Notes: generated by a model from the letters alone, not told the origin. A stretch of 64,000 nt of DNA from Flavobacterium sharifuzzamanii (GCF_003254585.1 NZ_QJGZ01000039.1:124001-188000), one strand, 5' to 3'; positions 34,854 through 43,581 are shown, counted from the stretch's first letter. Made by a program: numbers and translations.

Positions 34854-35224
34854 AACGTATATATTTTAATTAATAGTTGTTTACGTTTGAAGTAATGAAA
34901 TTATTATGCCGTAAAGAAAAAGAGCCGTGCCAAAGATCATAAAATCCTGTATTTAAAGACTTTATGTCAAATATACCAAAAAAAGAAATACAGTGAAAGG
35001 TGTGTAAAAGAGAAAATAAGTGTGTAATAAGTAAACACTTAAAGTGTAACCTTGGTAGAAATTCCAATTTTTTAAATTCCAAATTCCAAAGCTTAGATTA
35101 ATGCTCTACGTTTCAAGTTCCACGTTTAAGGTTTTAACATTGGAATTTGGGATTTGTTTTATTGGAATTTAAATAAAGGAGATCTTAAAACAAAAAAGGC
35201 TTCCAAATTTGGAAGCCTTTTTGA
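34854..35224. other. Gene-free stretch with a -24-like box and AATTCCAA repeats
   Basis: On the minus strand TTGGCACGG (34925-34933) matches the sigma-54 -24 element upstream of the PepSY-like array, but the bases at -12 are TT, not GC. Between about 35063 and 35171, AATTCCAA/TTGGAATT units form partly palindromic blocks, like those at 27000-27130. A frame of 70 residues here is not convincing. Confidence 0.5.
35192..35222 (-). terminator. Terminator of the fabH-accB-accC operon
   Basis: AAAAAGGCTTCCAAA and TTTGGAAGCCTTTTT form a 15-bp perfect stem immediately downstream of the accC stop on the minus strand. Confidence 0.88.
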
Positions 35225-36571
35225 TTATTCTGGACTATTCATTTTAAATGTTTCCATAAATGCAGTTGTATAATCTCCTGCAATATATTTTGGATCATCC
35301 ATTAATTGTCTGTGGAAAGGGATTGTAGTTTTCACACCCTCGATTACGAACTCATCCAAAGCTCTTCGCATTTTGCTGATAGCTTCTTCACGAGATTGTG
35401 CAGTTGTAATTAACTTAGCAATCATAGAATCGTAATTTGGCGGAATGCTATATCCTGAGTAAACGTGAGTATCTAAACGAACTCCGTGTCCTCCTGGCAT
35501 ATGAAGCGTAGTAATTTTTCCTGGTGAAGGACGAAAATCGTTATAAGGATCTTCTGCATTAATACGAACCTCAATAGCGTGTAATTGTGGAAGGTAGTTT
35601 TTACCAGAAATTGGAATTCCAGCAGCAACCATAATCTGCTCACGGATCAAATCGTAATCGATAACTTGTTCTGTGATCGGGTGCTCCACCTGAATACGAG
35701 TATTCATTTCCATGAAGTAGAAATTTCTGTGTTTGTCAACCAAAAATTCCACAGTTCCAGCTCCTTCATATTTAATGAATTCAGCAGCTTTTACAGCAGC
35801 CTCTCCCATTCTTGTACGAAGATCGTCTGTCATGAAAGGTGAAGGTGTTTCTTCAGTTAATTTTTGGTGACGACGTTGAACAGAGCAATCTCTTTCAGAA
35901 AGGTGACATGCTTTTCCATAAGAATCTCCAACAACTTGAATTTCAATATGACGTGGCTCTTCAATAAGCTTCTCCATATACATTCCGTCATTTCCAAATG
36001 CTGCAGCAGCTTCTTGACGTGCACTTTCCCAAGCTTTTTGAAGCTCTTCTTCTTTCCAGATGGCACGCATACCTTTTCCACCACCACCAGCAGTAGCTTT
36101 CATCATAACTGGATAACCAATTTCTTTAGCTACTTTTTGTGCATGTTCGTAAGATTCTAATAATCCGTCAGAACCTGGCACACAAGGAACTCCTGCCGCT
36201 TTCATTGTAGCTTTTGCAGAAGCTTTATCTCCCATACGGTCGATCATTTCTGGAGCAGCACCGATAAATTTAATTCCGTGCTCTTGACAGATTTTTGAGA
36301 ATTTAGCATTCTCAGAAAGAAATCCATAACCTGGATGAATTGCATCTGCATTTGTAATTTCTGCAGCTGCAATAATATTTGACATTTTCAAATACGATAA
36401 GTTACTCGGAGGAGGGCCAATACAAACCGCTTCGTCTGCAAATTTAACATGCAAACTTTCTGCATCGGCTGTAGAGTAAACTGCAACAGTTTTGATTCCC
36501 ATTTCCTTACATGTACGAATTACACGAAGTGCAATTTCTCCTCTATTCGCAATTAATATTTTTTTAAACAT
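35225..36571 (-). CDS. accC: Biotin carboxylase subunit of acetyl-CoA carboxylase
   Basis: Cytoplasmic ATP-grasp enzyme of 448 residues that carboxylates biotin on BCCP using bicarbonate and ATP, the first step to malonyl-CoA. The biotin carboxylase N-terminal domain starts [19 protein letters not shown]. The ATP loop [12 protein letters not shown] and the catalytic [17 protein letters not shown] are intact. It is the last gene of the fabH-accB-accC cluster, 108 bp after accB, and ends at a strong terminator. Confidence 0.97.
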   Translation of the reverse strand: MFKKILIANRGEIALRVIRTCKEMGIKTVAVYSTADAESLHVKFADEAVCIGPPPSNLSYLKMSNIIAAAEITNADAIHPGYGFLSENAKFSKICQEHGIKFIGAAPEMIDRMGDKASAKATMKAAGVPCVPGSDGLLESYEHAQKVAKEIGYPVMMKATAGGGGKGMRAIWKEEELQKAWESARQEAAAAFGNDGMYMEKLIEEPRHIEIQVVGDSYGKACHLSERDCSVQRRHQKLTEETPSPFMTDDLRTRMGEAAVKAAEFIKYEGAGTVEFLVDKHRNFYFMEMNTRIQVEHPITEQVIDYDLIREQIMVAAGIPISGKNYLPQLHAIEVRINAEDPYNDFRPSPGKITTLHMPGGHGVRLDTHVYSGYSIPPNYDSMIAKLITTAQSREEAISKMRRALDEFVIEGVKTTIPFHRQLMDDPKYIAGDYTTAFMETFKMNSPE

Positions 36572-36679
36572 CTTATTTTAATTAGATAATTAGACAATTT
36601 GATAATTAGATAATTTTAGATGATTAACAAAACTTTTTTCGAACCATTCTAAAATCTAAAATCTAAAATCTAAATTTAT

Positions 36680-37165
36680 TTATGATGGATCTACTAAGAA
36701 TAAAGGTTGATCAAATTCTACTGGAGACATATCGTCTACAAGAATTTTTACAATTTTACCAGAAACTTCAGATTCGATTTCGTTGAATAATTTCATTGCT
36801 TCAATTACACAAAGAACATCACCTTTAGATACAGTGCTTCCTACTTCTGTGAAAACAGGTTTGTCTGGAGATGGTTTTCTATAGAATGTTCCAATGATTG
36901 GAGATTTTATAGTAATATATTTAGAATCGTTAGCAGCTGGTGCTTCTGGAGTTACACTTACAACTGTTGGAGCTGTAACTTGTGGAACTGCCGCTTGAGG
37001 TAAAGCTGCCTGAGCAGGTAATTGCTGTACGTAAGTTGCTTCAGTTACATTAGTTTCTAAAGTTGTTCTGATCGTGATTTTTACATCATCCATTTCTAAC
37101 TTCACTTCTGCAACGCCCGAATTTGCAACAAATTTGATTAGGTTTTGAATTTCTTTTAAATCCAT
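36680..37165 (-). CDS. accB: Biotin carboxyl carrier protein of acetyl-CoA carboxylase
   Basis: A 161-residue carrier. The N-terminal helical domain ([20 protein letters not shown]) is followed by an Ala/Pro/Val linker (about 45-80) and the biotinyl domain with the acceptor lysine in [12 protein letters not shown]. It carries carboxyl groups between AccC and the carboxyltransferase. It starts 23 bp after the fabH stop. Confidence 0.97.
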   Translation of the reverse strand: MDLKEIQNLIKFVANSGVAEVKLEMDDVKITIRTTLETNVTEATYVQQLPAQAALPQAAVPQVTAPTVVSVTPEAPAANDSKYITIKSPIIGTFYRKPSPDKPVFTEVGSTVSKGDVLCVIEAMKLFNEIESEVSGKIVKILVDDMSPVEFDQPLFLVDPS

Positions 37166-37188
37166 AATGATTCGTTTTTAGTTTTAAT

Positions 37189-38187
37189 TTATTTCTTATC
37201 GTAAGCCCACTTTAAATAGATAGATCCCCAAGTGAATCCACCACCAAAAGCGGCAAAGATAATGTTATCTCCCTTTTTAAGTTTACTTTCAAAATCAGCC
37301 AATACTAATGGCAAAGTTCCAGAAGTAGTATTACCGTATCTTTCGATGTTTACTAGAACTTTAGATTCGTCTAATTCCAATCTTCCAGCAGTAGCATCAA
37401 TAATACGTTTATTAGCTTGGTGTGGCACTAACCAGTCAACATCTTGATTTGTCAAATTATTTCTTTGCAAAATCAATTCGCTGGCATCTGCCATATTAGT
37501 CACAGCATATTTGAAAACAGTTTTACCGTCTTGCATAATATTGTGCTGTCTGTTTTTTATAGTTTCTTCTGAAGGTGGAATTAAAGAACCTCCTGCTGGG
37601 ATTTTAAGAAAATCTCTCCCTACACCGTCACTTCTTAAATACTCATCCTGCAATCCTAAACCTTCATAATTTGGTTCAAAAAGAACTGCACCAGCTCCAT
37701 CTCCAAAAATAATACAAGTTGCTCTGTCTGTATAGTCTACAATTGATGACATTTTATCGGCACCAATTAAAAGCACTTTTTTGTAACGTCCTGACTGAAC
37801 ATACGCTGCAGCGGTTGACATTCCGTACAAGAAACTTGAACATGCAGCTTGCAAATCATATGAAAATGCATTTGTTGCTCCAATTTCTGTTGCAACATAG
37901 ACTCCTGTAGAAGCCACCATCATATCTGGTGTTGCAGTTGCCATTATAATCATATCAATCTCAAGCGGATCAATATTAGCTTTTGCAATCAAATCCTTTG
38001 CAGCTTGTATCGCAAGGTACGATGTACCTTTATCAGCATCTTTAAGAATTCTTCTTTCTTTAATTCCTGTTCGAGCGGTAATCCACTCATCATTGGTATC
38101 AACCATTGTTTCTAATACTTGGTTCGAAAGAACGAAGTCAGGAACATAAGCTCCAACAGCGGTAATTGCGGCTGTGATTGTATTCAT
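37189..38187 (-). CDS. fabH: 3-oxoacyl-ACP synthase III
   Basis: Condensing enzyme of 332 residues that starts fatty acid synthesis from acyl-CoA and malonyl-ACP. The catalytic triad is complete: Cys in LQAACSSFLYGM, His in VPHQANKRI and Asn in YGNTTSGT. In iso-branched-fatty-acid producers such as Flavobacterium the primer is usually a branched acyl-CoA, which is inference here. It leads the fabH-accB-accC operon after a terminator that separates it from rpmF. Confidence 0.96.
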   Translation of the reverse strand: MNTITAAITAVGAYVPDFVLSNQVLETMVDTNDEWITARTGIKERRILKDADKGTSYLAIQAAKDLIAKANIDPLEIDMIIMATATPDMMVASTGVYVATEIGATNAFSYDLQAACSSFLYGMSTAAAYVQSGRYKKVLLIGADKMSSIVDYTDRATCIIFGDGAGAVLFEPNYEGLGLQDEYLRSDGVGRDFLKIPAGGSLIPPSEETIKNRQHNIMQDGKTVFKYAVTNMADASELILQRNNLTNQDVDWLVPHQANKRIIDATAGRLELDESKVLVNIERYGNTTSGTLPLVLADFESKLKKGDNIIFAAFGGGFTWGSIYLKWAYDKK

Positions 38188-38318
38188 TATATTCTATTAT
38201 TTTCTTTTCAAATTGTGATTAATTTGAAAAATTTTTAAAAGACCCGAAAATTACAAAAAAAAACGTAACGAATTTGTCTATATTTTCCTAAAAAACGAAA
38301 ATTATAACCAACAAAAAA

Positions 38319-38339
38319 AACTCTCACTATGTGAGAGTT
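38319..38339 (-). terminator. Hairpin between rpmF and fabH
   Basis: AACTCTCAC (38319-38327) and GTGAGAGTT (38331-38339) form a 9-bp stem. On the minus strand it is followed by a run of T, so most transcripts probably end after rpmF. Confidence 0.8.
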
Positions 38340-38362
38340 CTAGTATAATTTACAAAAACGTA

Positions 38363-38557
38363 TTAAGCAACCGCTTCAGATTTATCGATAACAACTTGCC
38401 CTCTGTAGTACATTTTACCTTCATGCCAGTAAGCTCTGTGGTATAAATGTGCCTCACCTGTAATAGGACATGTAGCGATTTGAGCTACAGTAGCTTTGTA
38501 ATGTGTTCTTCTCTTATCTCTTCTTGTTTTCGAGGTCTTTCTCTTAGGATGTGCCAT
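38363..38557 (-). CDS. rpmF: 50S ribosomal protein L32
   Basis: A 64-residue ribosomal protein. The N terminus [20 protein letters not shown] and the segment [18 protein letters not shown] are typical. The zinc-ribbon form of L32 has four cysteines, but only one is visible here, so this is the zinc-independent type. It starts 9 bp after the DUF177 gene, the usual yceD-rpmF pairing. Confidence 0.96.
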
Positions 38558-38566
38558 TTTACTATA

Positions 38567-39109
38567 TTATTTATCCGTTAATAGTTTCTTTAATTTTTCC
38601 CAACGCGGGTCAATATCTTCTTCTTTGTTACTCTCTTCTTTTTGTTCTTTTACACTTAATTCATTCAGTTTTGTCAAAGCTTCTGTTTGCAGACTTCCGT
38701 CTTTAACACCTGGATGAATTCTCTTCTGCGGAACAGAAAGCGCGATCATTTCATAAATATATTGTGCAATATCTATTTCATGTTCACCATGTGGTAAAAT
38801 CAACAACTCTTCATTATCATCATTAAATTCTTCTCCAAAGCGAACAATCAGTTTCATTTTCCCTTTTATAGGTAAATCAAAATCTTCGCCAGTTAAATCA
38901 CAAGGCACATTTACCGTTCCTTTGTGTTTGAATTCTAACTCTAACATATTACTCTTCTTATCGAAAAGCAAATTGACTTTAATATCTGAACTTTGAAACT
39001 CATCGTACTCAAAGTCCTTAAAGAACGTGTTATTTATTTGATACTCAAAATGGTGTTTTCCTAGTTTTAATCCTACGAAAGGAATTAAAAATTCTTTTGT
39101 TTTGCTCAT
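38567..39109 (-). CDS. DUF177 (YceD-like) protein
   Basis: A 180-residue protein of the DUF177/YceD family, encoded directly before rpmF in most bacteria and linked to 23S rRNA or ribosome assembly. The central DLTGEDFDLPIKGKMKLIVRFGEEF shows the conserved core, although the usual paired CxxC cysteines are reduced to one. A Lys/Glu-rich tail ends WEKLKKLLTDK. The promoter box lies about 54 bp upstream. Confidence 0.9.
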   Translation of the reverse strand: MSKTKEFLIPFVGLKLGKHHFEYQINNTFFKDFEYDEFQSSDIKVNLLFDKKSNMLELEFKHKGTVNVPCDLTGEDFDLPIKGKMKLIVRFGEEFNDDNEELLILPHGEHEIDIAQYIYEMIALSVPQKRIHPGVKDGSLQTEALTKLNELSVKEQKEESNKEEDIDPRWEKLKKLLTDK

Positions 39110-39163
39110 TTCAACATCAATTTGATCAATTCAATTCTAAAACTAGATATCTGAATTGGGGTG

Positions 39164-39171
39164 CAAAGATA
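39164..39171 (-). promoter_or_regulatory. TAnnTTTG -7 box for the DUF177-rpmF operon
   Basis: On the minus strand TATCTTTG lies about 54 bp before the ATG at 39109, giving a leader of about 50 nt. Confidence 0.6.
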
Positions 39172-39214
39172 TAAAATTATTACAAATCTAATAATCTTAT
39201 TCACCTTTTTTTGT

Positions 39215-40264
39215 TTATAACTGTTTTTCTTTTATTTTAAGAGGTTTTTGGCTAATCTCCTCATACTGATTACGCGAGCGAAAAATATCGATCGCAAGAT
39301 AGACTGCTTCCTTAAATGAATTGTAATCTGCCATGTCTTTTCCTGCTATATCATAAGCTGTGCCATGGTCTGGAGAAGTTCTAACCTTATTTAAACCTGC
39401 CGTATAATTCACTCCTTTTCCAAAAGAAAGCGTCTTAAATGGGATTAATCCTTGATCGTGATACATTGCCACGATAGCATCATATTTTTCATATTGAGAA
39501 CTTCCAAAAAAACCATCTGCAGGAAATGGCCCAAAAACCATAGTTCCAGAATCGAATAATTTTTTAAGAACAGGTTTTAAAACCAACTCATCTTCTTTTC
39601 CAATCACACCACCATCACCAGCATGCGGATTTAATCCTAAAACTGCAATTTTTGGCTTAACTATACTAAAATCCTGAATTAAAGATTTTCTAATAGTTTC
39701 TATTTTTTTAGTAATCAATTCCTCTGTCAAATGAGAAGCGACCTCGTTTAATGGCACATGATCTGTAATCAAACCCACTCGCAAATTGTCTTGAACCATC
39801 ATCATCAAAGCATCTCCTTCTAGTTCCTGATTCAAATAATCGGTGTGGCCAGGAAATTTAAAATCTTCAGACTGTATATTATATTTATTAATAGGAGCCG
39901 TAACCAGAACATCTATTTCACCATCTTTCAACGCTTTTGTTCCCGCTACAAAAGATTTAATTGCATATTCACCGATTTTAGGATCATTTACTCCAAAATT
40001 TATATCAACACCTTCTCTCCAAAGATTCAGAACATTTACCTTTCCTGGAATAATCTGATCTAATTTATCAACTCCGTGAAATTGAATTGTCGATGTAAAA
40101 CTTTTTCTAACGAAGGAAAGAATTTTAGCATTTGCAAAAATAACCGGCGTACACAATTCCAACATACGAGAATCTTCGAATGTTTTCAGTATAACTTCGC
40201 TTCCAATACCGTTTAAATCTCCAACTGAAATTCCAACAATTATATTTTCTGCTTTTTTATTCAT
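39215..40264 (-). CDS. pdxA: 4-hydroxythreonine-4-phosphate dehydrogenase
   Basis: Cytoplasmic NAD-dependent enzyme of 349 residues in DXP-dependent pyridoxal 5'-phosphate synthesis. It oxidises 4-hydroxythreonine-4-phosphate, which then decarboxylates. The N-terminal IVGISVGDLNGIGSEVI binds phosphate, and the metal-binding histidines are in FPGHTDYLNQ, LNPHAGDGG and MYHDQGLIPFK. It is divergent from ribE, and both promoters overlap in the 57-bp gap between the start codons. Confidence 0.96.
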   Translation of the reverse strand: MNKKAENIIVGISVGDLNGIGSEVILKTFEDSRMLELCTPVIFANAKILSFVRKSFTSTIQFHGVDKLDQIIPGKVNVLNLWREGVDINFGVNDPKIGEYAIKSFVAGTKALKDGEIDVLVTAPINKYNIQSEDFKFPGHTDYLNQELEGDALMMMVQDNLRVGLITDHVPLNEVASHLTEELITKKIETIRKSLIQDFSIVKPKIAVLGLNPHAGDGGVIGKEDELVLKPVLKKLFDSGTMVFGPFPADGFFGSSQYEKYDAIVAMYHDQGLIPFKTLSFGKGVNYTAGLNKVRTSPDHGTAYDIAGKDMADYNSFKEAVYLAIDIFRSRNQYEEISQKPLKIKEKQL

Positions 40265-40284
40265 GAGCTCAGTTTATTTATTAC

Positions 40285-40305
40285 TAATTTTGATGTGCAA
40301 ATTTA
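40285..40305. promoter_or_regulatory. Overlapping divergent promoters for ribE and pdxA
   Basis: A plus-strand TAATTTTG (40285-40292) lies 29 bp before the ribE ATG. A minus-strand TAAATTTG (40298-40305) lies 33 bp before the pdxA ATG. Polymerase footprints at the two boxes would overlap, so simultaneous use is unlikely. No FMN riboswitch is present in the ribE leader. Confidence 0.6.
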
Positions 40306-40321
40306 GTAAAATAAAACCACA

Positions 40322-40912
40322 ATGTTCACAGGAATTATAGAAACACTCGGTAAGGTTCACGAAATCAAAAAAGATCAAAACAATCTTCACATAACAGTTG
40401 ACGCATCAATAACCCACGAATTAAAAATAGATCAGAGCGTTTCTCATAACGGAATATGCCTTACGGTTGTAGCGATTAAAGATTCTCTTTATACTGTAAC
40501 CGCAATTGATGAAACTATTTCAAAAACCAATATCGGCGATTGGAAAACTGGTGATATTGTTAATTTGGAAAGAGGAATGAAGCTTGGAGACCGCTTAGAC
40601 GGCCATATCGTTCAAGGTCACGTAGACCAAACGGGAACTTGCATTAAAATTGAAGAAGCAAACGGAAGCTGGAATTATACTTTTGAGTATGATAAAAACC
40701 AAAACAATATCACAATCGAGAAAGGCTCAATTACAGTAAACGGAGTTAGTCTTACGGTTGTAAATTCTAAAACTAATGAATTTAGTGTTTCAATTATTCC
40801 GTATACTTATGAGAATACCAACTTCAAAGATTTCAAAGTTGGAACAAAAATCAACCTTGAATTTGATGTAGTAGGAAAATACATTTCTAGACTTTATTCT
40901 ATAAACAAATAA
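40322..40912 (+). CDS. ribE: Riboflavin synthase alpha chain
   Basis: Cytoplasmic enzyme of 196 residues that dismutates 6,7-dimethyl-8-ribityllumazine to riboflavin. It consists of two similar beta-barrel lumazine-binding repeats: the first starts MFTGIIETLG, has SVSHNGICLTV and closes near DGHIVQGHVD; the second has KGSITVNGVSLTVV. The length fits the trimeric enzyme. It has its own promoter box and is not in a rib operon. Confidence 0.96.
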   Translation: MFTGIIETLGKVHEIKKDQNNLHITVDASITHELKIDQSVSHNGICLTVVAIKDSLYTVTAIDETISKTNIGDWKTGDIVNLERGMKLGDRLDGHIVQGHVDQTGTCIKIEEANGSWNYTFEYDKNQNNITIEKGSITVNGVSLTVVNSKTNEFSVSIIPYTYENTNFKDFKVGTKINLEFDVVGKYISRLYSINK

Positions 40913-40932
40913 CATCCAAATATTTTTTCCAT

Positions 40933-40967
40933 AAAAAAAGCTTCAATATTAAATTGAAGCTTTTTTT
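40933..40967. terminator. Bidirectional terminator between ribE and the small secreted protein
   Basis: AAAAAAAGCTTCAAT and ATTGAAGCTTTTTTT form a perfect 15-bp stem with a five-base loop. A-run and T-run on either side serve both convergent genes. It overlaps the 3' end of the minus-strand gene. Confidence 0.88.
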
Positions 40968-41188
40968 ATTTTATTTTTATATATGGCAACAGCACCTAAA
41001 GCTAAGCCTCCTATAAGAAGAAAACTTATATTTTGATTTATTGGAAACTGTTCTGGACATCCAAAACAAGGATCTTCAGCAGTTTTGCTGGCATTACCAG
41101 GTTCAGGAAGCTGTTCATTTGCTGTAACCAATGAAACATTTAACAATAATAAGGCAATTACTAAAAATGGGGCTTTTAGATTTTTCAT
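40949..41188 (-). CDS. Small secreted protein with PID-CTERM-like tail
   Basis: A 79-residue protein with a signal peptide (about 1-23, ending TANE). A short Pro/Glu-rich middle holds a CFGC pair. The C-terminal signal PINQNISFLLIGGLALGAVA, then a Lys-rich IYKNKIKK, resembles the PID-CTERM type sorting signals of Bacteroidota: a short motif, a hydrophobic helix and a basic end. It may be anchored and processed at the membrane. No sortase-type partner gene is seen here. Confidence 0.65.
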   Translation of the reverse strand: MKNLKAPFLVIALLLLNVSLVTANEQLPEPGNASKTAEDPCFGCPEQFPINQNISFLLIGGLALGAVAIYKNKIKKASI

Positions 41189-41607
41189 AATTTCAAGCTA
41201 TTATAAACAGCAAGTCTAATAATTATTTACAAAATATTCCTCGATAGAAATTACCTACAAGTAATCTACCATCTCAAAAATCTAAGACAAAAGTATAAGT
41301 TTTTTGCTCAAAAGCAACTTTTAAATTAAAAAAGACGAAACAAATTTTAACATTTTTATTTCCACTCTCTATTAATCCTTTTCAGAAAACACTCTCAGAG
41401 ATGACCGCTTTTTTTATTCCCGCCTATAAGAATCACAAGCTTATAGGAATTTCCTGATTTTAACAAAACTGCTTTTTTCTTAGAAAAACTATTACATTTA
41501 ATTTACACAAGAAAAGAACTTTATATTCATTTCTAACCACATATATAGAATATACCCAATTTAATATATTTGCACAATTCAAACCTATTACAACCAGAAT
41601 CACGCAC
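41189..41607. other. Gene-free stretch upstream of the DNA methyltransferase
   Basis: About 420 bp with no convincing gene. It holds an 8-bp inverted repeat CCTATAAG/CTTATAGG near 41423-41447 and, at its right end, the -7 box (41565-41572) of the methyltransferase gene. Confidence 0.6.
41565..41572 (+). promoter_or_regulatory. TAnnTTTG -7 box for the DNA methyltransferase
   Basis: TATATTTG lies 35 bp before the ATG at 41608. Confidence 0.55.
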
Positions 41608-42594
41608 ATGAAAAACAAATACACAGTCGGAAGTTTATATGCAGGTGTAGGCGGTATCTGTTTAGGTTTTGAAAACGCTGGATTTAAATTAGAATGGGCA
41701 AATGAGTTTGACAAAAAAGCATGTGTAACTTATAGAAATAATTTTGAACACAAACTTATTGAAGGCGATGTAATGCAGCTTGATGTGAAAAAGCTCAACA
41801 AAATAGACATTCTTACCGCTGGATTTCCGTGTCAGCCTTTTTCTCTTGCTGGCCATCGAAAAGGTTTTAACGACAGCAGAGGAAATCATTTCTTTAAAAT
41901 ATTAGACTTTATTGATGAAATGCGACCTAAAGTGGTTTTCCTTGAAAATGTCAAAAATCTTAAAGGACACGACAAAGGAAACACCATGAAAGTAATTCAG
42001 CGCGAAATCAAAAAGCGCAATTATACTTTTGACAGCGCCATACTGAACACCAAAGATTTTGGAAACATTCCGCACAATCGGGAACGTATTTTTATGGTTG
42101 CTTTTGACAAAAATTTCGTCAAAAAAGGTTTTAAATTCAATTTTCCGGAAAAAGAAGAATTAACGCAAAAAGTTACCGATTTAATCACAAAAGAAAAAGT
42201 CGATAAAAAATTCTATTATACCGAAGATAAATATATGTACAACATGCTGAAAGAAGCAGTTGTGAGAGAAGACAGAATTTATCAGTTTAGGAGACAGTAT
42301 GTACGAGAAAACAAAAAAGAAGTTTGCCCTACTTTAACAGCCAATATGGGAACTGGCGGCCATAATGTCCCAATTATTACAACTGAATTCGGCTTTAGAA
42401 AACTAACCCCAAGAGAATGTTTTCGTTTTCAAGGTTTTCCTGACAGTTACAAATTACCTAAAATTTCCAATTCTAGCCTTTACAAGCAAGCAGGAAATTC
42501 GGTAAGTATGCCCGTTATCGAAAGACTTGCCTCAGAAATATTCAAATGCATTGAAAAAATCGAAGCCAAACAATTAAAAGCAGAAAAGGTCTAA
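41608..42594 (+). CDS. DNA (cytosine-5) methyltransferase
   Basis: SAM-dependent C5-cytosine methyltransferase of 328 residues. Motif I (YAGVGGICLGFENAG), the catalytic PCQ loop GFPCQPFSLAG with Cys75, ENV in FLENVKNLKG, QxRxR-type IPHNRERIFMVA and the terminal GNSVSMPVIERLA are all present in order. The target-recognition domain (about 200-280) is short, so the recognised sequence cannot be deduced. Its stop codon overlaps that of the convergent Vsr-like gene. It could belong to a restriction system or be a solitary methylase. Confidence 0.94.
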   Translation: MKNKYTVGSLYAGVGGICLGFENAGFKLEWANEFDKKACVTYRNNFEHKLIEGDVMQLDVKKLNKIDILTAGFPCQPFSLAGHRKGFNDSRGNHFFKILDFIDEMRPKVVFLENVKNLKGHDKGNTMKVIQREIKKRNYTFDSAILNTKDFGNIPHNRERIFMVAFDKNFVKKGFKFNFPEKEELTQKVTDLITKEKVDKKFYYTEDKYMYNMLKEAVVREDRIYQFRRQYVRENKKEVCPTLTANMGTGGHNVPIITTEFGFRKLTPRECFRFQGFPDSYKLPKISNSSLYKQAGNSVSMPVIERLASEIFKCIEKIEAKQLKAEKV

Positions 42595-43010
42595 ATACTC
42601 AAAAGCATTATTGTTCCTTCAATTCTAGCGAGACAAACTTCTAGATTCTTCTCAATTTCTTTACTCCAAAACCTCAAAATCGTCCAATTTTCAGAAATAA
42701 GAAAAGCATTAACCTCTTCATCTCGCTCTATATTTCTTTGAATTTTTGGAATCCAGTATTCGCGATTTGTTTTAATTCTTAACTGTTCAGTTTCCCAATC
42801 TTTTCCATGAAAAAATTCACTGTCAACAAAAATGGCAATTTTATATTTGGCAAAAGTAAGATCAGGCCTTCCAAATACTTTCTTATTGTTTTTTCGGTAT
42901 CTGTGACCCAATTTCCACAAAGCTTTTGCAAGCCTTACTTCGCCTTTTGTAGCAGTGCTTTTTATCGCCTGCATAGTTTTCCTCCTCTGTTCGGGAGTTA
43001 ATCTATCCAT
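42591..43010 (-). CDS. vsr: Vsr-family DNA mismatch endonuclease
   Basis: A 139-residue nuclease of the PD-(D/E)xK very-short-patch-repair family, which in E. coli nicks T:G mismatches from 5-methylcytosine deamination. The N terminus (LTPEQRRKTMQAIKSTATKG) and the core FGRPDLTFAKYKIAIF with catalytic Asp50, then KTNREYWIPKIQRNIERD, are standard. The zinc-site part is not: E. coli Vsr has FTHGCFWH here, while this protein has FVDSEFFHGKDW, losing the cysteine and one histidine. It could be an active repair nuclease of a zinc-free type or a restriction-like enzyme. Confidence 0.85.
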   Translation of the reverse strand: MDRLTPEQRRKTMQAIKSTATKGEVRLAKALWKLGHRYRKNNKKVFGRPDLTFAKYKIAIFVDSEFFHGKDWETEQLRIKTNREYWIPKIQRNIERDEEVNAFLISENWTILRFWSKEIEKNLEVCLARIEGTIMLLSI

Positions 43011-43123
43011 CTGAAGATTAAATTTGTTTTGGATGGATAAAGTTAAGAGATTTTAGGAAAAGTAAAGTTTAATTTTTGATGTGGAAAATTTCAATTTTCA
43101 CATTTACAAAGCGTCAAAAAACA

Positions 43124-43153
43124 AAAAAGCCTGTACATTTCTGCAAAGGCTTT
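43124..43153 (-). terminator. Terminator of the XRE gene
   Basis: AAAAAGCCTGTACA and TGCAAAGGCTTT form an imperfect stem around TTTC, with a T-run on the minus strand. A nearly identical hairpin lies at 43763-43794. Confidence 0.7.
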
Positions 43154-43179
43154 GTGAATAAGGATTATCCCTAAATTAT

Positions 43180-43581
43180 TTATTTGATTAGCTTTTCAAG
43201 CTTTTGCATCATTTCATCTTTCTCTTTCAGCATGCGCTCATACAAAGCAATTTTTTCTTCGTGAAGTTTTAAAATTTCTTGTAATGGATTAACATTGTAA
43301 GTGCCACCAGAATTACCGATGAATGCTTCATTGTGAAAAGTATTAGAAATAACATTTATCGCTTGCTCCTCATCAAAATTCTGAAAAGCTTCAACAGGAA
43401 TTTTTAATACAGCAGAGATTTGTTTCAGCAAGCTTTCTTCAATTACATCTTTCTGCTCCAGCATAGAAATCTTCTTTTGATTCCATTCTTCTCCCAAATC
43501 ATAAGCCAATGCCTCTTGCTTTATATTAAGCATTTCTCTGAAACGTTTTACGTTTCTTCCTTGATGTATTTTTTGTTCCAT
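43180..43581 (-). CDS. XRE-family regulator with C-terminal coiled coil
   Basis: A 133-residue protein. An N-terminal helix-turn-helix of the XRE type (about 9-62, MLNIKQEALAYDLGEEWNQ) leads to a middle segment with VISNTFHNEAF and a charged coiled coil (about 103-133, KIALYERMLKEKDEMMQKL). It is a paralogue of the protein at 59489-59905 over its whole length: both have an N-T-F core, a small Gly/Ser patch and a similar coiled-coil end. A regulator of unknown target, probably oligomeric. Confidence 0.82.
   Translation of the reverse strand: MEQKIHQGRNVKRFREMLNIKQEALAYDLGEEWNQKKISMLEQKDVIEESLLKQISAVLKIPVEAFQNFDEEQAINVISNTFHNEAFIGNSGGTYNVNPLQEILKLHEEKIALYERMLKEKDEMMQKLEKLIK

Noticed and set aside
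34870..35082. A 70-residue frame on the minus strand in front of the PepSY-like array
   Set aside because: It lies in repeat-rich intergenic sequence, has no ribosome-binding context, and overlaps the -24-like box.
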